Assembly (NCBI GenBank): GCA_963377175.1
Contig: CAUJNA010000502.1
Coordinates: forward strand, 586,716 to 650,715
Direction of reading: 5' to 3'
Origin: Effrenium voratum
Lineage: Eukaryota > Sar > Dinophyceae > Suessiales > Symbiodiniaceae
DNA: 64,000 nucleotides
This document shows positions 32,040 to 42,917 of the stretch, piece after piece. Position numbers and translations under genes: made by a program. The notes under the pieces were generated by a model, which did no database searches, had not been told where the DNA came from, and saw only the letters and a program-made list of their open reading frames with translations. How positions within the stretch are numbered: position 1 is the stretch's first letter; every line of letters starts with the position of its first letter.

Positions 32040-32065
32040 AAAAAAAAAAAAAAAAAAAAAAAAAA
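32040..32065 (+). repeat. Poly-A tract of 26 bases
   Basis: An uninterrupted A run, unusual for this window. It may be the tail of a retroposed sequence, but nothing upstream is recognisable as a transcript. Confidence 0.8.
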
Positions 32066-33499
32066 CGTGAATGAGGGGTGTTATCACAGCTTCGCATGGC
32101 CGTTGCATTTCCGCATGTGGTGCCTTCAGCGCTTACAAAAACCGTCACATGTTTGTACTCCAGACCGCTTACACTACTCGGCAAATTAACCTGGAGCTGA
32201 AAAGGGGGCCCCAACAGGAGGCTCCTCTACAAATGGTTTGGTTTTTTCACAAATCGCGAGCGCCCTTGTCTGCAATGCCCCTCGCAGGCAGGCAGCGCGC
32301 ACGCCCCACCCTACCTCCCCATCCCCCTACCCCACCCCCCCAGCCACCAACTCCATCCAACCTCCGTGCACTTTTGCTTGCAAGAAATCGATGGCAAGGG
32401 CTCCAAGTGCGCAAAATCCAACCAGGAGTCTCCGTAACCTGGATTCGTTTGGGGATTTGAACCCCCTTTTGCCACCAAATGAGAAAGGTGCCCCATGATG
32501 TGCAATCCACGAAACTAGAGCACCATTTAGGGGAGAAGGTGATCTGAGATAACAATGTAGCCATCGCTTTGGAGTACCCCGTTTTAGGATCATGGAGTCT
32601 GCCTTTTGAACCTCAGGAATGGTTGCTCAAAAGGCAAACAGCCGTCCCCCGGCCCCCCAAAAAGCTGAACAAAAGAAAAGTGCGATTGAAAAGCCCCCCG
32701 CAAAAAAAAAAAAACACAATAAAATCAACTAACAATAAATTAACAATAAAAAGAAAATGAACAAAAAACATGTTATTTCCTCGTTCACTTCCAAAGGTCC
32801 AGCAAACCACCCACCCACCCAACCCCCCGGCTGGTTTTGCCGGGCGGCAGTACCGCAGTGAAGAAGCCCGGGCTCTTCGCGCCTCGAATCCAAGTTTCAG
32901 CCGACTGCGTATGAGGGAAGCGGGACCACCCGCAAACCATCAGCGTCTTTTCTACAAAGCCCAATGCACGGTTTTTATACGTAATAATCATATATATATA
33001 TATATACACATGGGTTGTCCTATATTATTTCACCCAGGCTTGGAAATGTTTGTACGCACTCGCACAGCGCTTGCGTGGACTTGCGCGCGGACTGACACGC
33101 AGAAACAAGTGTTCGTTTACCTCGGTTTGCGCAGTTTTTTGTGTGGTTTGTGCGAGCTATTCAAGAAGCAAATTCATTCGAAGGGCATTCAAGGCAAGGA
33201 AAGTGTGTGTTGCGGATGCAAAGCTGTTCCTTGAGCCGCGCCGCTAAGGACATCCGAGGCGTCTGCGCACAACTTGTGCGCAGAGCAAAGATTTGTGACT
33301 TCCATGAAGCTAGGCAACATCAGTTCATTAATCTTGCGCATCCCTTGGTCCGCACTTGCGCGCTCCCTGCGCGCGCGCAGCTATTGTCAGCTTCTACTTC
33401 TCCCCGTTCGGCAACCAAACACAGGGGTTTTAGGACAACCCCCACATAGAAGGGGTCGATCCAAAGGTCCGTTCCATGGAACGACGATCAAAAAACAAC

Positions 33500-33570
33500 C
33501 AGGATGGCTTAACGGGAACAGTTACCCGTTGTCATTTGGGGGCCAAGAATTTTGATCCACCCCCATACAA
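33500..33570 (+). mobile_element. Dispersed repeat, family J copy
   Basis: TTAACGGGAACAGTTACCCG, then GTCATTTGGGGGCCAAGAAT and TTGATCCACCCCC. The last block is repeated once more just downstream. Confidence 0.5.
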
Positions 33571-33739
33571 TTTTGATCCACCCCCAATAATTTTGAGCCA
33601 ACAGTTGCTTGTTTCAGTTTTCTATTTCGTCTTACTCGACCGGGACGCCAATTGGATCTTCTCCGTACCTTGGGCTTTCCGGGACTCCGTTGGCCACGCT
33701 CGACTTAGTAACCCAAACCATCCTTTGAACAAGGAAACT

Positions 33740-33834
33740 GCCCCAGAACCCTTGGAAAACAGAAATAGCCTTTTAGGGTCATGACTCAAAACGACCATGG
33801 GAAAACCAAAGATCAGGTCGGCTTTGGACTGAGT
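33740..33834 (+). mobile_element. MITE-like element, family B copy, eroded
   Basis: ACTGCCCCAGAACC on the left, then TAGCCTTTTAGGGTCATGAC, GGGAAAACCAAAGATCAGGT and the right end CTTTGGACTGAGT. Confidence 0.5.
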
Positions 33835-35148
33835 AAAAGGAACCCTGGCTGGTGACCCTCTATTGTGATGGCAGGGATCTGGAGCGAAACCAACCCCATC
33901 GAGTTTTAAGGAATGAAAGGAACATGGTCATCGACGGGCAAATGGAACTCGTAACAATGCAACAACCATACAAGCCCATCTATGTCATACCCCACTTTGT
34001 GGTAAATGTTTTTTTTTTCAAAAACTCCGACTCCAAACAATAAATGCGAATCTGACCTCTGACCCAATGGTTCAGAACCAGCCCCTGGGATCATTCGAGA
34101 AAACTTCATACTGGCATACCGCCACCTTGAAGCCACTGGACACAATCCGCAGTTATTGCTCTCTTGCTCATTGCTTTGGGGGCCTGGTAAGCGCACATGC
34201 TTTTCGCAGGGGCCATTCTAATATTCAGGGTCCGGGTTCCCCTTTGTGTCACATCATCGCCCACAACGTCGTCCCCTAGTGCAGCTCCGCTTCTTTTCTG
34301 CGCAAACAAGACGGGAGTTTGGCTCAGGCTAGGGTTAGGTGGACTCTGTGGAGTTCATAAGAGGAAACCCAAACCAAGACACACATCGCAACTTATTCCT
34401 CACCTATGTATTTATTTTTAAACATCACCCCATGAAATTGAAACTCGCTTTGCACAAACAATCGTGTTCCAAACCAACCTTCAACAAAAACCTGTAGGCC
34501 ATAATGAAACTTATTTTTTAGGATTTTTAGGTCATGATCATGGTCCCTTGCGTGAAAGCCTTGCTAAAGATTCCATACCCTGCCTTCTAAGTCAAGTAAA
34601 CGGGTCTTGCGACCATGTCACGTTTGAGCCCCAGACAAAACAAACACGTTTCTTCAGAAGGACATGAGAAGCTCGGGTAACCCCCATGGCTTTGTCGGAA
34701 AGACCCCGCTTCTCGTCCTCCCCAACTATCACAAACTACCTGTCGGTTGCTCTCACGAGCAACGACATCATTACCAGGCTATCGTGTTCTTTGTGGGCCC
34801 CAATTGTCGGGTATTCAATGAAAAAAACGATGACCCAAGTCAGTTCTCTCTCTCTCTCTCTCTGTCTCTCCGTGTCCGCGGGTCTCTGTTGAAACCGGGA
34901 ACCCCATGGCGGTTTTCCCCGCATAAATAACACTCCAAAGCACTCCAAAAGCACCATCATGCACCATCTTTAAAAAACACACACACACAACCAAACAGAG
35001 ACAGAGACGGAGACCAAGGCTCGGTTGCTTTCTGCTCCCCTGCTGAAAGTTTAACTCTTAGTGGTTTAATGGAAAACCAATTTGTTGGCAAACAGATAAA
35101 GTCCTAACATCCAAGCAAAATGCACCAAAGAAGGCACAGCGCTCACAC

Positions 35149-35268
35149 CTCTCGTCTGTCGCGGGCTGTGGTCTGAATTTTTGCCGCGGCGCCGCCTTGC
35201 AGCACCCGCATCGCCTCGATGCCGCTGCTGAAGAGGCTGCTGCCGGCATCCAGGAAGTCTTCCAGGGC
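35149..35268 (-). CDS. Candidate internal exon ending in an IQ-like motif
   Basis: The minus strand has TTTTTTGAG (AG at 35270-35269), exactly 40 codons without stop, then GTGTGAG, a good donor. The peptide runs A-L-E-D-F-L-D-A-G-S-S-L-F-S-S-G-I-E-A-M, then R-V-L-Q-G-G, and ends A-A-A-K-I-Q-T-T-A-R-D-R-R-E. The end fits an IQ motif (I-Q-x-x-x-R-x-x-x-R, normally with Gly after the first Arg), which binds calmodulin or related EF-hand proteins. The first part is an amphipathic helix I cannot place. It lies 5' of the BRAP-like exons on the same strand but has no counterpart in BRAP, so it probably belongs to another gene. Confidence 0.5.
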
Positions 35269-35886
35269 CTCAAAAAACAGCCTCAACTCGGCTTTTTTGT
35301 CACTTCCCGGCTTTTGTTCAAATCACTTCCCAAGCGGACTAGCCGCAAAAAAGATCAAACTTGATCCCTGGGCGGTTTTCTCTTCCTCGCCACCTGCAAT
35401 GGAGGGCGGCCAGACTTTGGTGTGTGTGTGTGTGTGTTTACCTTTTCGTCGCCCCATGCGAAACGCCGTGCCGGCTACGGCTGGGGTGCTTTGTGTCTTG
35501 ACGGAAAAGAAACAAAACATGCATCCAGTTGAAGGGGCACGCGCCTTCTTTTGCAAAGCCCCAGGTGGCTTTCCTCTCGCAAGCCTTTTTTCCCGTGCTC
35601 CAAACTGAAGCATAGGTAAATAGACTGGGCTGCCCTCCGCTCCCCCGCTAAAAGTTTTTAACTTCAACCCACAAACTACCGCTAAACACTAAAAATATCT
35701 AAAAGGCTAAGGAACCAGATGGCTGGGAACCACCAAGTAGAATAAGCTTCCCGGAACGTGATGCACCAACAAACAGGGGGGGTTCCCACAACTGCACCCC
35801 CAACACACCCCTGACAAACACGAATGGATGGCACCAAAACCCCCAAGACCTGACCGAAGCCTCCGTGACGCATTTCGGGGTTTCAC

Positions 35887-35951
35887 TGCCTCGACTCCCA
35901 GCCTCCGGCGACAGCTCCGAGGGCGCTGCCACCAGCAGTAGGGCGCTGGTC
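35887..35951 (-). CDS. Candidate small exon, unknown protein
   Basis: A 65-bp minus-strand stretch lies between AG (35953-35952) and GT (35886-35885) and encodes T-S-A-L-L-L-V-A-A-P-S-E-L-S-P-E-A-G with one spare base at each end. It would receive the two-base phase left by the candidate at 37132-37211. The hydrophobic half could be a helix. Weak on its own. Confidence 0.3.
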
Positions 35952-37131
35952 CTGGGTCTTGGCGTCATGGGCGTCGTCTTTTTGTGGAGGGACCCCCCCC
36001 GGCGTGTTGCTGGGTCTTAAAGGGAAACCAAAGGAAACACGTTGCGTCTGTGCGTGTGGGAATCACCACTGGGTCTTAAACGGAAAACAAAGGGAAAACC
36101 CTGGCGCGGCTGGTGTATGATGGGCTTGTGGATTTGGAATGCGGTTCGGATCCCAATGGCAACCAGTGACTCGTACTGTAGGGCAAAATAAGCCCAGGTG
36201 GTAGTCCCATCCCCGGAACCCCCTGAAACCCTCCTTTTGAACCCTGCCCCAAAAAACTCCACGAGAGCTTGGGCAGGTTGGCGAATGATAGGGACTCTCA
36301 TTTGTTGCGCGGAGTTGGCTGAGGCCCGTAAAACAGACTTCCGACGTCAGAGATGGACCACGTGTATGGCCCCATCTGAAAGACTGGCATAGTACTTACT
36401 CCACATCAAGAAGACTGGCTTCCAACTCCTTCGACCGAGACATCCGCAGGTGCCCCTTTTGCCTCTGGCGTGGGTTCTCTCTTGCAAAATCAACCCAACC
36501 ATGGCCCTCCCTGGCAAAAAATATGTCTTTCTTTGCAGGAGATGTCGGAATGGATTCGGTCCTCAAACAGTCTCGTGCACCCTTGAGGTCTGTTGCGGGG
36601 TCATTCACAACATGGTCAGCGCACACACCCTTGTCCAATCGATTGGCGTTTAAAGGGAGCACCACCTTGGGGAAATGCGCGGGAGGGTTCTTCCACCAGA
36701 TTCCCCATCCCCTTGTGATGTCCTGAAGTGACAATGCAGTAGTTCTTGTGGGTTGCTTGACATCCAACAAAGTCATGATTCAAGCTAGAGGCCGCAGCAG
36801 CTGAGATTCCGGCTAACGTTTGTTGACAAATACTGAAGTGAGAAGGACTTCCAACGCATAGCGAACATGTCGGCCTCTCAAAAGGTTTTGATTCCGGGAT
36901 ATGGCCGGTAACGGGCCGTGTTTGGCAAAATAATTTAAACAGGAACCCCCTGTTTAGACTGGCTGGTGGACATATACATCCATCCCCCAAACAGTGTGCA
37001 CCAATGGGTCCCCATTCTCGTCTGTGTAATGGTCATTCCCGCCCCCCATGAACTACCTTTCCTTCTTTCTTCATAAAATGACTGCACAAAAAATAATATA
37101 TATATATATAAAACCCTGAGAAACCCTCAAC

Positions 37132-37211
37132 CTGCCAGCGGAGGCGGTCCTTTGGATGGGCAGCGCGTCCTCCAAGTTGGCCCCCGCACCGATGGCCTCT
37201 TCCGATTCCAA
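37132..37211 (-). CDS. Candidate small exon, unknown protein
   Basis: An 80-bp minus-strand stretch lies between AG (37213-37212) and GT (37131-37130) and encodes L-E-S-E-E-A-I-G-A-G-A-N-L-E-D-A, then L-P-I-Q-R-T-A-S-A-G. The plus strand is also open here with M-G-S-A-S-S-K, a possible myristoylation start, so the strand is not certain. Confidence 0.3.
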
Positions 37212-37304
37212 CTTTTCCCGATGTCCGGAGGGCAAGAATCGCCAACCGAGAAAAAGCACCGATTGCTCCCCCCAAAAGAAGAAAGCTCCAGTCATTGTAC
37301 AGCT

Positions 37305-37425
37305 ATTTGGCCATGGGTCAAAAGCCCAGACCCCCAGTGAACATCCCAATCCCCACTAAAATAGACTAAAATGGGTGGTGCACCTGCCCCAAAATGGTTC
37401 CATTGGTTTTGACCCACAGCCATTT
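37305..37425 (+). mobile_element. MITE-like element, family D copy
   Basis: Left ATTTGGCCATGGGTCAAAAG, right TTTTGACCCACAGCCATTTC. The interior is very close to the copy at 24931-25050. Confidence 0.7.
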
Positions 37426-39106
37426 CTTTGTGAAGTCTGAAGTTACATCTCTGGCAAGAGACATGCTGGGATCCGTAAGTGAAACTTTCGGAAGTTCTTG
37501 TGCAAAATGCAATTGTTTACTCCCCCGCAGCTTGATGTAATGAAATCCCGTGATACCCTCGCTGTCAGACTGACGTGCAGTTCATGCCTGTCTGTACCGC
37601 TGGAGGGGCTCCTCTTCTGGAGGCTGTCGAGTCATCTTCCAGGCTCCATGTGCTAAGTCTGAGTGTGTCTTTCGTTGGTGTTCCCCGAGTCCCGCTTTCC
37701 AACTCCATTCACACATGACACCCCTGACCGAATCGGAATCCCACAGGCGACCCGACCACGAGCAACAAGTGATCAGTTCTTCGAGCTCAGCAGTACACAA
37801 TCATGAAGTCTTGAGAAACAGAGTGCAAACTGGGGTCAAAGGCAATCTTTAAACTCCCTAAGCCAAGAGAACCCAAAAAACGAGCCACCAGAACCCCAAC
37901 GCCGCTTTATGGTTGCCACTGACTCCGACGGCCCACCGCCTGCCAACCAGAAACCCCCCGAAACGAGACTTCGATCTGAGGCGCTCGGAAGATCTTGATG
38001 GCGCCCACCTGGAGCCTTAGTACTTGGGAAGGACGTTGGAAGGGGAGCAAAAAAACAATAATTAGCAGTTAAGCGGTGGGATTTCAACCACTAAATCACA
38101 ATAAGCAAAAATGTAAAATGTTTCCCAACAACAACCATGAGTAGGGCTTGGATGATGAGTACAGGGCTCCCTATATTTCCCCTTAAAACATCACCCCCAG
38201 GGGTACTCACCTTTCACGGGCAAAAAAGGTGATGGTTAAAACAGCCAAAATGGGAGATATAGGGACCCCTGTAGTAGGGCTTGGATGCTGTTGCTGAGGT
38301 TGCTGTTGTAGCTGGTTGTTGCTCGGTCTTGCGGGTGGTCCCCGACAAATGTGTGGCTGGGAGGTCGGGCTCTCGGATTAAAGCAAGAATGATTTCAGCG
38401 GAGTGCCGCCCGTTCTGCAGAACTCACCTGGTCAAGCACGGAATCCAAGACGTACACAAGTGACACTGAGCCGCCGAAACTGACACAACACAAACACTGA
38501 ACGTCAAGACAACGGAAGGCACCCAAAACCAAAATCGGCCACGCAACACGTCCACAATGGCTTCAGCATGATGAGCATCTTTGAAGTCCTTCAGCTGCTC
38601 GTAGACTCCGGAAGACGGACATGGAGTTGGGGGCTGCCGCGGGGAAACCACCAGGAGGTAGTACACCATGGCGGCCCCGCGCAAAGGAACCCACGACTTG
38701 CGATGCCTGTGTGGAATAGTTTAAGCTGATGGAAAGGCATGGAATCAGAAATGAAACCATTGCTATGTTTGCTAAATGGGTATGATGGCAATCAAGCAGC
38801 TGAAAGGGTCGTGGCAACGGCAAGGCTTGCCGTGTTGCAAAGGACATGTCAATTCTGTCTTCTTGCATGTGGAAAAAAGCTCACCCTAGGATTCCAACAT
38901 ACATGCTGAGCCTGTTCAGATCAACCAGACCAATTCCAGAGCTTCCGGCTGGAGCTTCCGGTAGTTGTCGTTAGCCAACTTGCGCAGCTTGCACCGCTAG
39001 GTGTGCATCGCTTGGTAGGCTTGGTCCGGAAAAGTTTGATGCTTCCTTTGTTCAGTGAGTGTTCAATTCTGGCTGAGCTAGGTGTCAGAAGGCGAACGAC
39101 ACTCAT
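37426..39106. other. No confident gene
   Basis: On the minus strand at about 38540-38690 an open frame with M-V-Y-Y-L-L-V-V-S-P-R and Y-E-Q-L-K-D-F-K-D-A-H-H-A-E is protein-like and could be a first exon, but I cannot place splice sites or a family. The remainder is unremarkable. Confidence 0.25.
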
Positions 39107-39230
39107 CTAGGTCCTCCAGTAGAGAGGTTAGAATACGGGTACCCCTTTTTGCGTAGTCTATTTTAGTAGGGGAACGCTCCCCCCAAAAAAGAATCGGTAA
39201 AAGGGCAATATTGGGGGACGGGGGGCCTAG
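39107..39230 (+). mobile_element. MITE-like element, family A copy
   Basis: Left CTAGGTCCTCCAGTAG complete, right TTGGGGGACGGGGGGCCTAG with a short insertion. Signatures GAGGTTAGAATACGGGTACC and GTAGTCTATTTTAGTAGGGG are present. Confidence 0.8.
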
Positions 39231-39385
39231 CTCATGCTTACATCATGGCACGACTAACGGCTGGTTCAGCCTGGAGCCCAGCGTCGCGCGTCCTCGTGTC
39301 GGCCAAGTCCCTGGGGATCTCCGCGGCCCCGTTTTCAGCAAACGTGGAGGTGGAGACGAGGGCGCCTTTTCAAGAGGATGCTACC

Positions 39386-39476
39386 CTCCCTTCCACTAAC
39401 ATAGCACCTGTGGGAGGGTACCTGGGAGATGATTTTCCTCGTCAATGGACCCTCCGTCAGGTTAGTGGAAGGGATG
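39386..39476 (+). mobile_element. MITE-like element, family G copy
   Basis: Left TACCCTCCCTTCCACTAACA, right CAGGTTAGTGGAAGGGATG. It has a second GGGAGGGTACC inside. Confidence 0.6.
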
Positions 39477-40039
39477 CTAATCTTCCGAAACCCAGCGGTC
39501 AAATCCAATAGAGTCTGCCTTTGCCGGTTTTCCGGCAAAGATGTGTTCGAATATTTGTTCAAGTTGGACCCTTGCAACTGGTTCTACGCTGCGGGATCCC
39601 AAACATCTTCCCATCGAGGTCAAACGGTATCAACGTTTTAGGCGAGCGCATATGCTTGCGCTTCCCCAAACCGCCACGAAATGAAACCTGCAAAGCGCCA
39701 AGCCAGCCAACCCGAAGCGGGTCACTGACTGCCATCAGATCGGTGGGGTTGTCCTTTTGTGAGGGCCACCGTGGAAGTCTCATCCAGACGACAGTCGTCT
39801 TGCAAAAGGGAGCACCATCTAGGCAAATTCTCAAGATTAAACAAATTGAAATAATCTTTCTGGGGGGGGGGGAAGTCTCGTACTTCTGCATCTTGGCAAA
39901 GTTCAACCAACAAAACAAATGCAAAATCAGGAATCCCCAACTTTGAGATTAAAAGAACCTTCATGGGTGCTGGTTCTACGCCCAGAGCTGGTTCTCATGC
40001 GCCTCCCGCCTCCTCAAGCACCTGGCGCCGCGTCTTGGA

Positions 40040-41854
40040 TTGAATGTCACCCACCAGGGCCTCGCGGCTGAGAGGCGTCACACCAAAAACGCGGGGCAAA
40101 GGGGGGGCGGGGTGTGTGCACGTGGTGATCATTCTGTCAGGTTGCCGGCCGGGTCCTTCTTGTTTGAGGCATTCTGGCGCCTTGATATTCCATTGCCATA
40201 TGGTCAGAGGATTGCTGACTCTGCTGGGCTGCGGTGCGATCTTGACTCCCGGCGGTGGGAATCCAACCTCTACTATATGCCACCTGGCCATGGTGGACAA
40301 GGTGGCACAGGTGGACTCACGCTTCAGCAGCTCTTGCCTGCTCTCGGTCCTATCATCCAGGTGAATCCCAATGGCCAGTTCATCTATGGTGTGGTTTATT
40401 GGTTGACGCATTCTGACCCAGGTCATTTGCCTGACTACTACAACCGCCTGAGCGACATGAACTACCAGCTCTGTATCCTGTGGGTCAACCATCATTGGGT
40501 CGTACTTGAAGGGCACCTGGGATCGCAAGAGGTACACCTTACAGTCTGGGGTGACGAACAGCAGTTCGATGAAGTCAGTTACAATCAGGTCTCTCAATCC
40601 CTTGCTTGTCACTTCCGTGATCATCAGCAGTATATTCACCTTGCTTCTCTCCATCCTCAAGCACTACCAGCATCATGTGGATCAGCAGCAGTTCTGTACC
40701 TTGCTTGGAGAACTGGCCTTCTAGTGGAATTTGATGCACAAGCAGAAGCTGAGCTCTATTACAGGCTCTCGTCATTTTCTGACTTGTCCGCAGCACCGCG
40801 TGGCTGGGGTCCTCCTCTCGATGCCCCTGAGGAGGCTATTGCAGATCAGCTTCAGAGACTGCTGCAGGACAAGGGAGTCCCACCTGATCGTTCCCTTGAA
40901 CGTGCACACATGGCCATCAAGCGCATTGGCAAGGGTGAAATTGCAGGAGCTTTGGCTGCCAAGCAGCCTTGGTCAGTCCTCAAGGCCCTTGGGGCAAGAT
41001 CCAACACCATCTTCCAGTTTGTCAAGCATGATGAGCTCCAAAAGAAGATCAGGGAGAAGGAAGCGTCTTGCTTTGGCATTGCCAAGTCCCAGAAAAACAA
41101 CAAGGACAAGGGCAAGAAGAGCGACGCTCCTATTCAGGCCCATCAGATCAATGCCGAACACCTTCAGCTTCTTCCACAGACCTTTGTTACGAAGGACAAC
41201 CAGGAAGTGAACCAACTTGAGCTGGATCAGCTGAAGCATGGCGCCACTGGGCTTGTCATTTGCAGCATTTCAGATGCAACTCCCTTCCTCAAGGAGAGCA
41301 AGCTTCTTACGACCAAGCATCTGGGCATCCTTACGGTTGGGATCATACCAGATGTTGTCAGAGGCCTCCTTACCTGTCATGATGTGCGCTATCCTGTGTT
41401 TCACACCGGGGCCAAGGAAGCGATCCTGGTTCAGGGTTCACTGATTCAGCTGGGTGAGGTCATCATCCTGAAGAATAACCTCTGCCAGGACCTTGTGGTC
41501 AGCACGATTGAAACCCAATCCATCAAGGTTGTGGTTTACCAGGACCAGTGGCCTCATTCTTGGACCAATTTTGCACAATCTCCGTTCAAGCACATCGTTG
41601 AGGCGTCTCCTACCTTCACACTTTGTACCTCAGATGGATGCGGGATCACGTGTGGGAAATTTCACCCACCATGCGATGTGGAGGGCATTGAGGCGGTCAT
41701 CATGGATGTTTGGAGTAGAGCTTGGCACAATGACAAAGGAACTCAGATGGTGCGCATACCTTCAGCTGCCTCATGCGGGTGCCGACGGCAGCCAGCGAGG
41801 TGTTGCAGAGTGTGTCTGAGCTGGACAGCACGGTATCTTTGTCGAGCCTCGTGA
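40040..41854 (+). CDS. LINE ORF1 protein, N-terminal and central part
   Basis: An open frame of about 604 codons. No ATG lies at its beginning, so the true start is unknown, and good protein character begins near 40180. Counting from 40040, residues 145-220 hold W-V-N-H-H-W-V-V-L-E, then V-W-G-D, then P-A-S-C-G-S-A-A-V-L-Y-L. The order His, Asp, Cys-Gly at this spacing is that of Ulp1/C48-like cysteine peptidases. A Lys-rich region follows (about 330-350), and near 540 a Cys/His cluster C-G-I-T-C-G-K-F-H-P-P-C that could bind metal. The last 35 or so codons are out of frame: the continuation D-V-W-S-R-A-W should pass into another frame. It lies just upstream of ORF2 on the same strand. Confidence 0.75.
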   Translation: MNVTHQGLAAERRHTKNAGQRGGGVCARGDHSVRLPAGSFLFEAFWRLDIPLPYGQRIADSAGLRCDLDSRRWESNLYYMPPGHGGQGGTGGLTLQQLLPALGPIIQVNPNGQFIYGVVYWLTHSDPGHLPDYYNRLSDMNYQLCILWVNHHWVVLEGHLGSQEVHLTVWGDEQQFDEVSYNQVSQSLACHFRDHQQYIHLASLHPQALPASCGSAAVLYLAWRTGLLVEFDAQAEAELYYRLSSFSDLSAAPRGWGPPLDAPEEAIADQLQRLLQDKGVPPDRSLERAHMAIKRIGKGEIAGALAAKQPWSVLKALGARSNTIFQFVKHDELQKKIREKEASCFGIAKSQKNNKDKGKKSDAPIQAHQINAEHLQLLPQTFVTKDNQEVNQLELDQLKHGATGLVICSISDATPFLKESKLLTTKHLGILTVGIIPDVVRGLLTCHDVRYPVFHTGAKEAILVQGSLIQLGEVIILKNNLCQDLVVSTIETQSIKVVVYQDQWPHSWTNFAQSPFKHIVEASPTFTLCTSDGCGITCGKFHPPCDVEGIEAVIMDVWSRAWHNDKGTQMVRIPSAASCGCRRQPARCCRVCLSWTARYLCRAS

Positions 41855-42866
41855 TGCCACAGGACGTGCTACGGATGTTAATTTTGGCGTCATTTGGATG
41901 AATGGTAAGTCCCTCAAGGAGTGCCTGCACAAGATCTCTACGACCCCTCGCTCCGTTGCTCTGGTTCGTCGGGGAGAGAAGTATGGAATTCGATTCCGGG
42001 CTTCTCAGCTGGCTGAGGCGCATCAGGCGCTCAAACCAGATGTGCCATTTGAGTACCTCCAGTATGACAAGGCTTTTCAGATCACTCCGTTACCACACGG
42101 CACGCAACGCACTGCAGTGCAAAAGTTGCTGAAGGCAGGGTAGTGGCGCGCCAAGCCGCTGCAACCTCGACATGGAGGCCCTCAAGGCATCACTTGGGAA
42201 ATAGGTGCAGCGGATGAGCCCCCATCCACAGCGCTTCAGTACCAAGGAGGAGATGTCCTGGTCACCCAGATCACCAAGGAGGTGTCACGGCAATCGCAAG
42301 AGGTTCATGCCTCAGTGAAAGCAAGCAAGCAAATTCGCAGGACAACAACAGCCTCCGCCTCCTCATCTACCACTAGCGCGGATCCGTGGCAGCATGGACG
42401 TGATCCCTGGTCAGCCTGGTTCAACACGGCCGATAGTTCATCCTCCACGGCAGGCAAAGCAGCAGTGGACCGCGTCAAGCAGGTTGAGCATCGTCTGCGA
42501 GAGGATGTCAAGGCTGCGGTTCGACATGAGCTTGAGGCACAAGTGAATGGCCAGGATGTTGCGATGGCAATGGATGTAGAGCACCACACTCTCCTCGACG
42601 CTCGCATCGGCAAGATTGAATGCAACATGGCGGAGCTTCGTCAACAGAATGCCAAATTTGAGCAGTGGTTCTCTGAAGCTGGTCAGGCAAATGTTGCCAC
42701 TGCTACACGGCTCCAACAGGTGGCCGATCAGGTCACTTTGCAGCAAGGTGAGATTTCGGCGCTCACTACCTCTTTCGGTGGGCTCAGGGCGCAACTTCAA
42801 GATGACATGCACACTGGCTTTGGCAGGCTCGAGGCGCTGCTTTCGGGCAGGTCCCGGCACGAGTGA
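41760..42866 (+). pseudogene. LINE ORF1, C-terminal part, broken
   Basis: Between 41765 and about 41830 the natural reading M-R-V-P-T-A-A-S-E-V-L-Q-S-V is in a second frame. From about 41832 it continues in a third (G-I-F-V-E-P-R-D-A-T-G-R). That third frame is open to 42866 except for one TAG at 42141-42143 (K-L-L-K-A-G, stop, W-R-A-K-P-L). The final 190 residues contain a Ser/Thr-rich segment and then a probable coiled coil (V-K-Q-V-E-H-R-L-R-E-D-V-K and later heptads), ending at TGA. It is in the same frame as ORF2. Two frameshifts plus one stop indicate decay, or sequencing error at the shift points. Confidence 0.7.
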
Positions 42867-42917
42867 CGACACAGGCGTGGACACGCGGATTGGGATCACC
42901 CGTGTCCTGGCGCCTTG

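Larger units (their letters stand above)
32066..35148. other. Gene-poor stretch with one weak exon candidate
   Basis: On the minus strand at 32841-32882 a 14-codon GC-rich stretch follows an AG and would extend the IQ-like exon at 35149-35268 in phase (A-R-R-A-R-A-S-S-L-R-Y). It is too short to call. Microsatellites lie at 32989-33006 (TA) and 34844-34870 (CT). Family J and B copies lie within. Confidence 0.3.

Noticed and set aside
36396..36776. A 126-codon minus-strand frame with fairly protein-like composition
   Set aside because: No motif, no splice or start context and no neighbour that would explain it; not enough to call a gene.
39995..40660. A 221-codon minus-strand frame opposite LINE ORF1
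   Set aside because: It is antisense to a frame with a peptidase-like motif and continues the ORF1 domain order; its own sequence has no motif.
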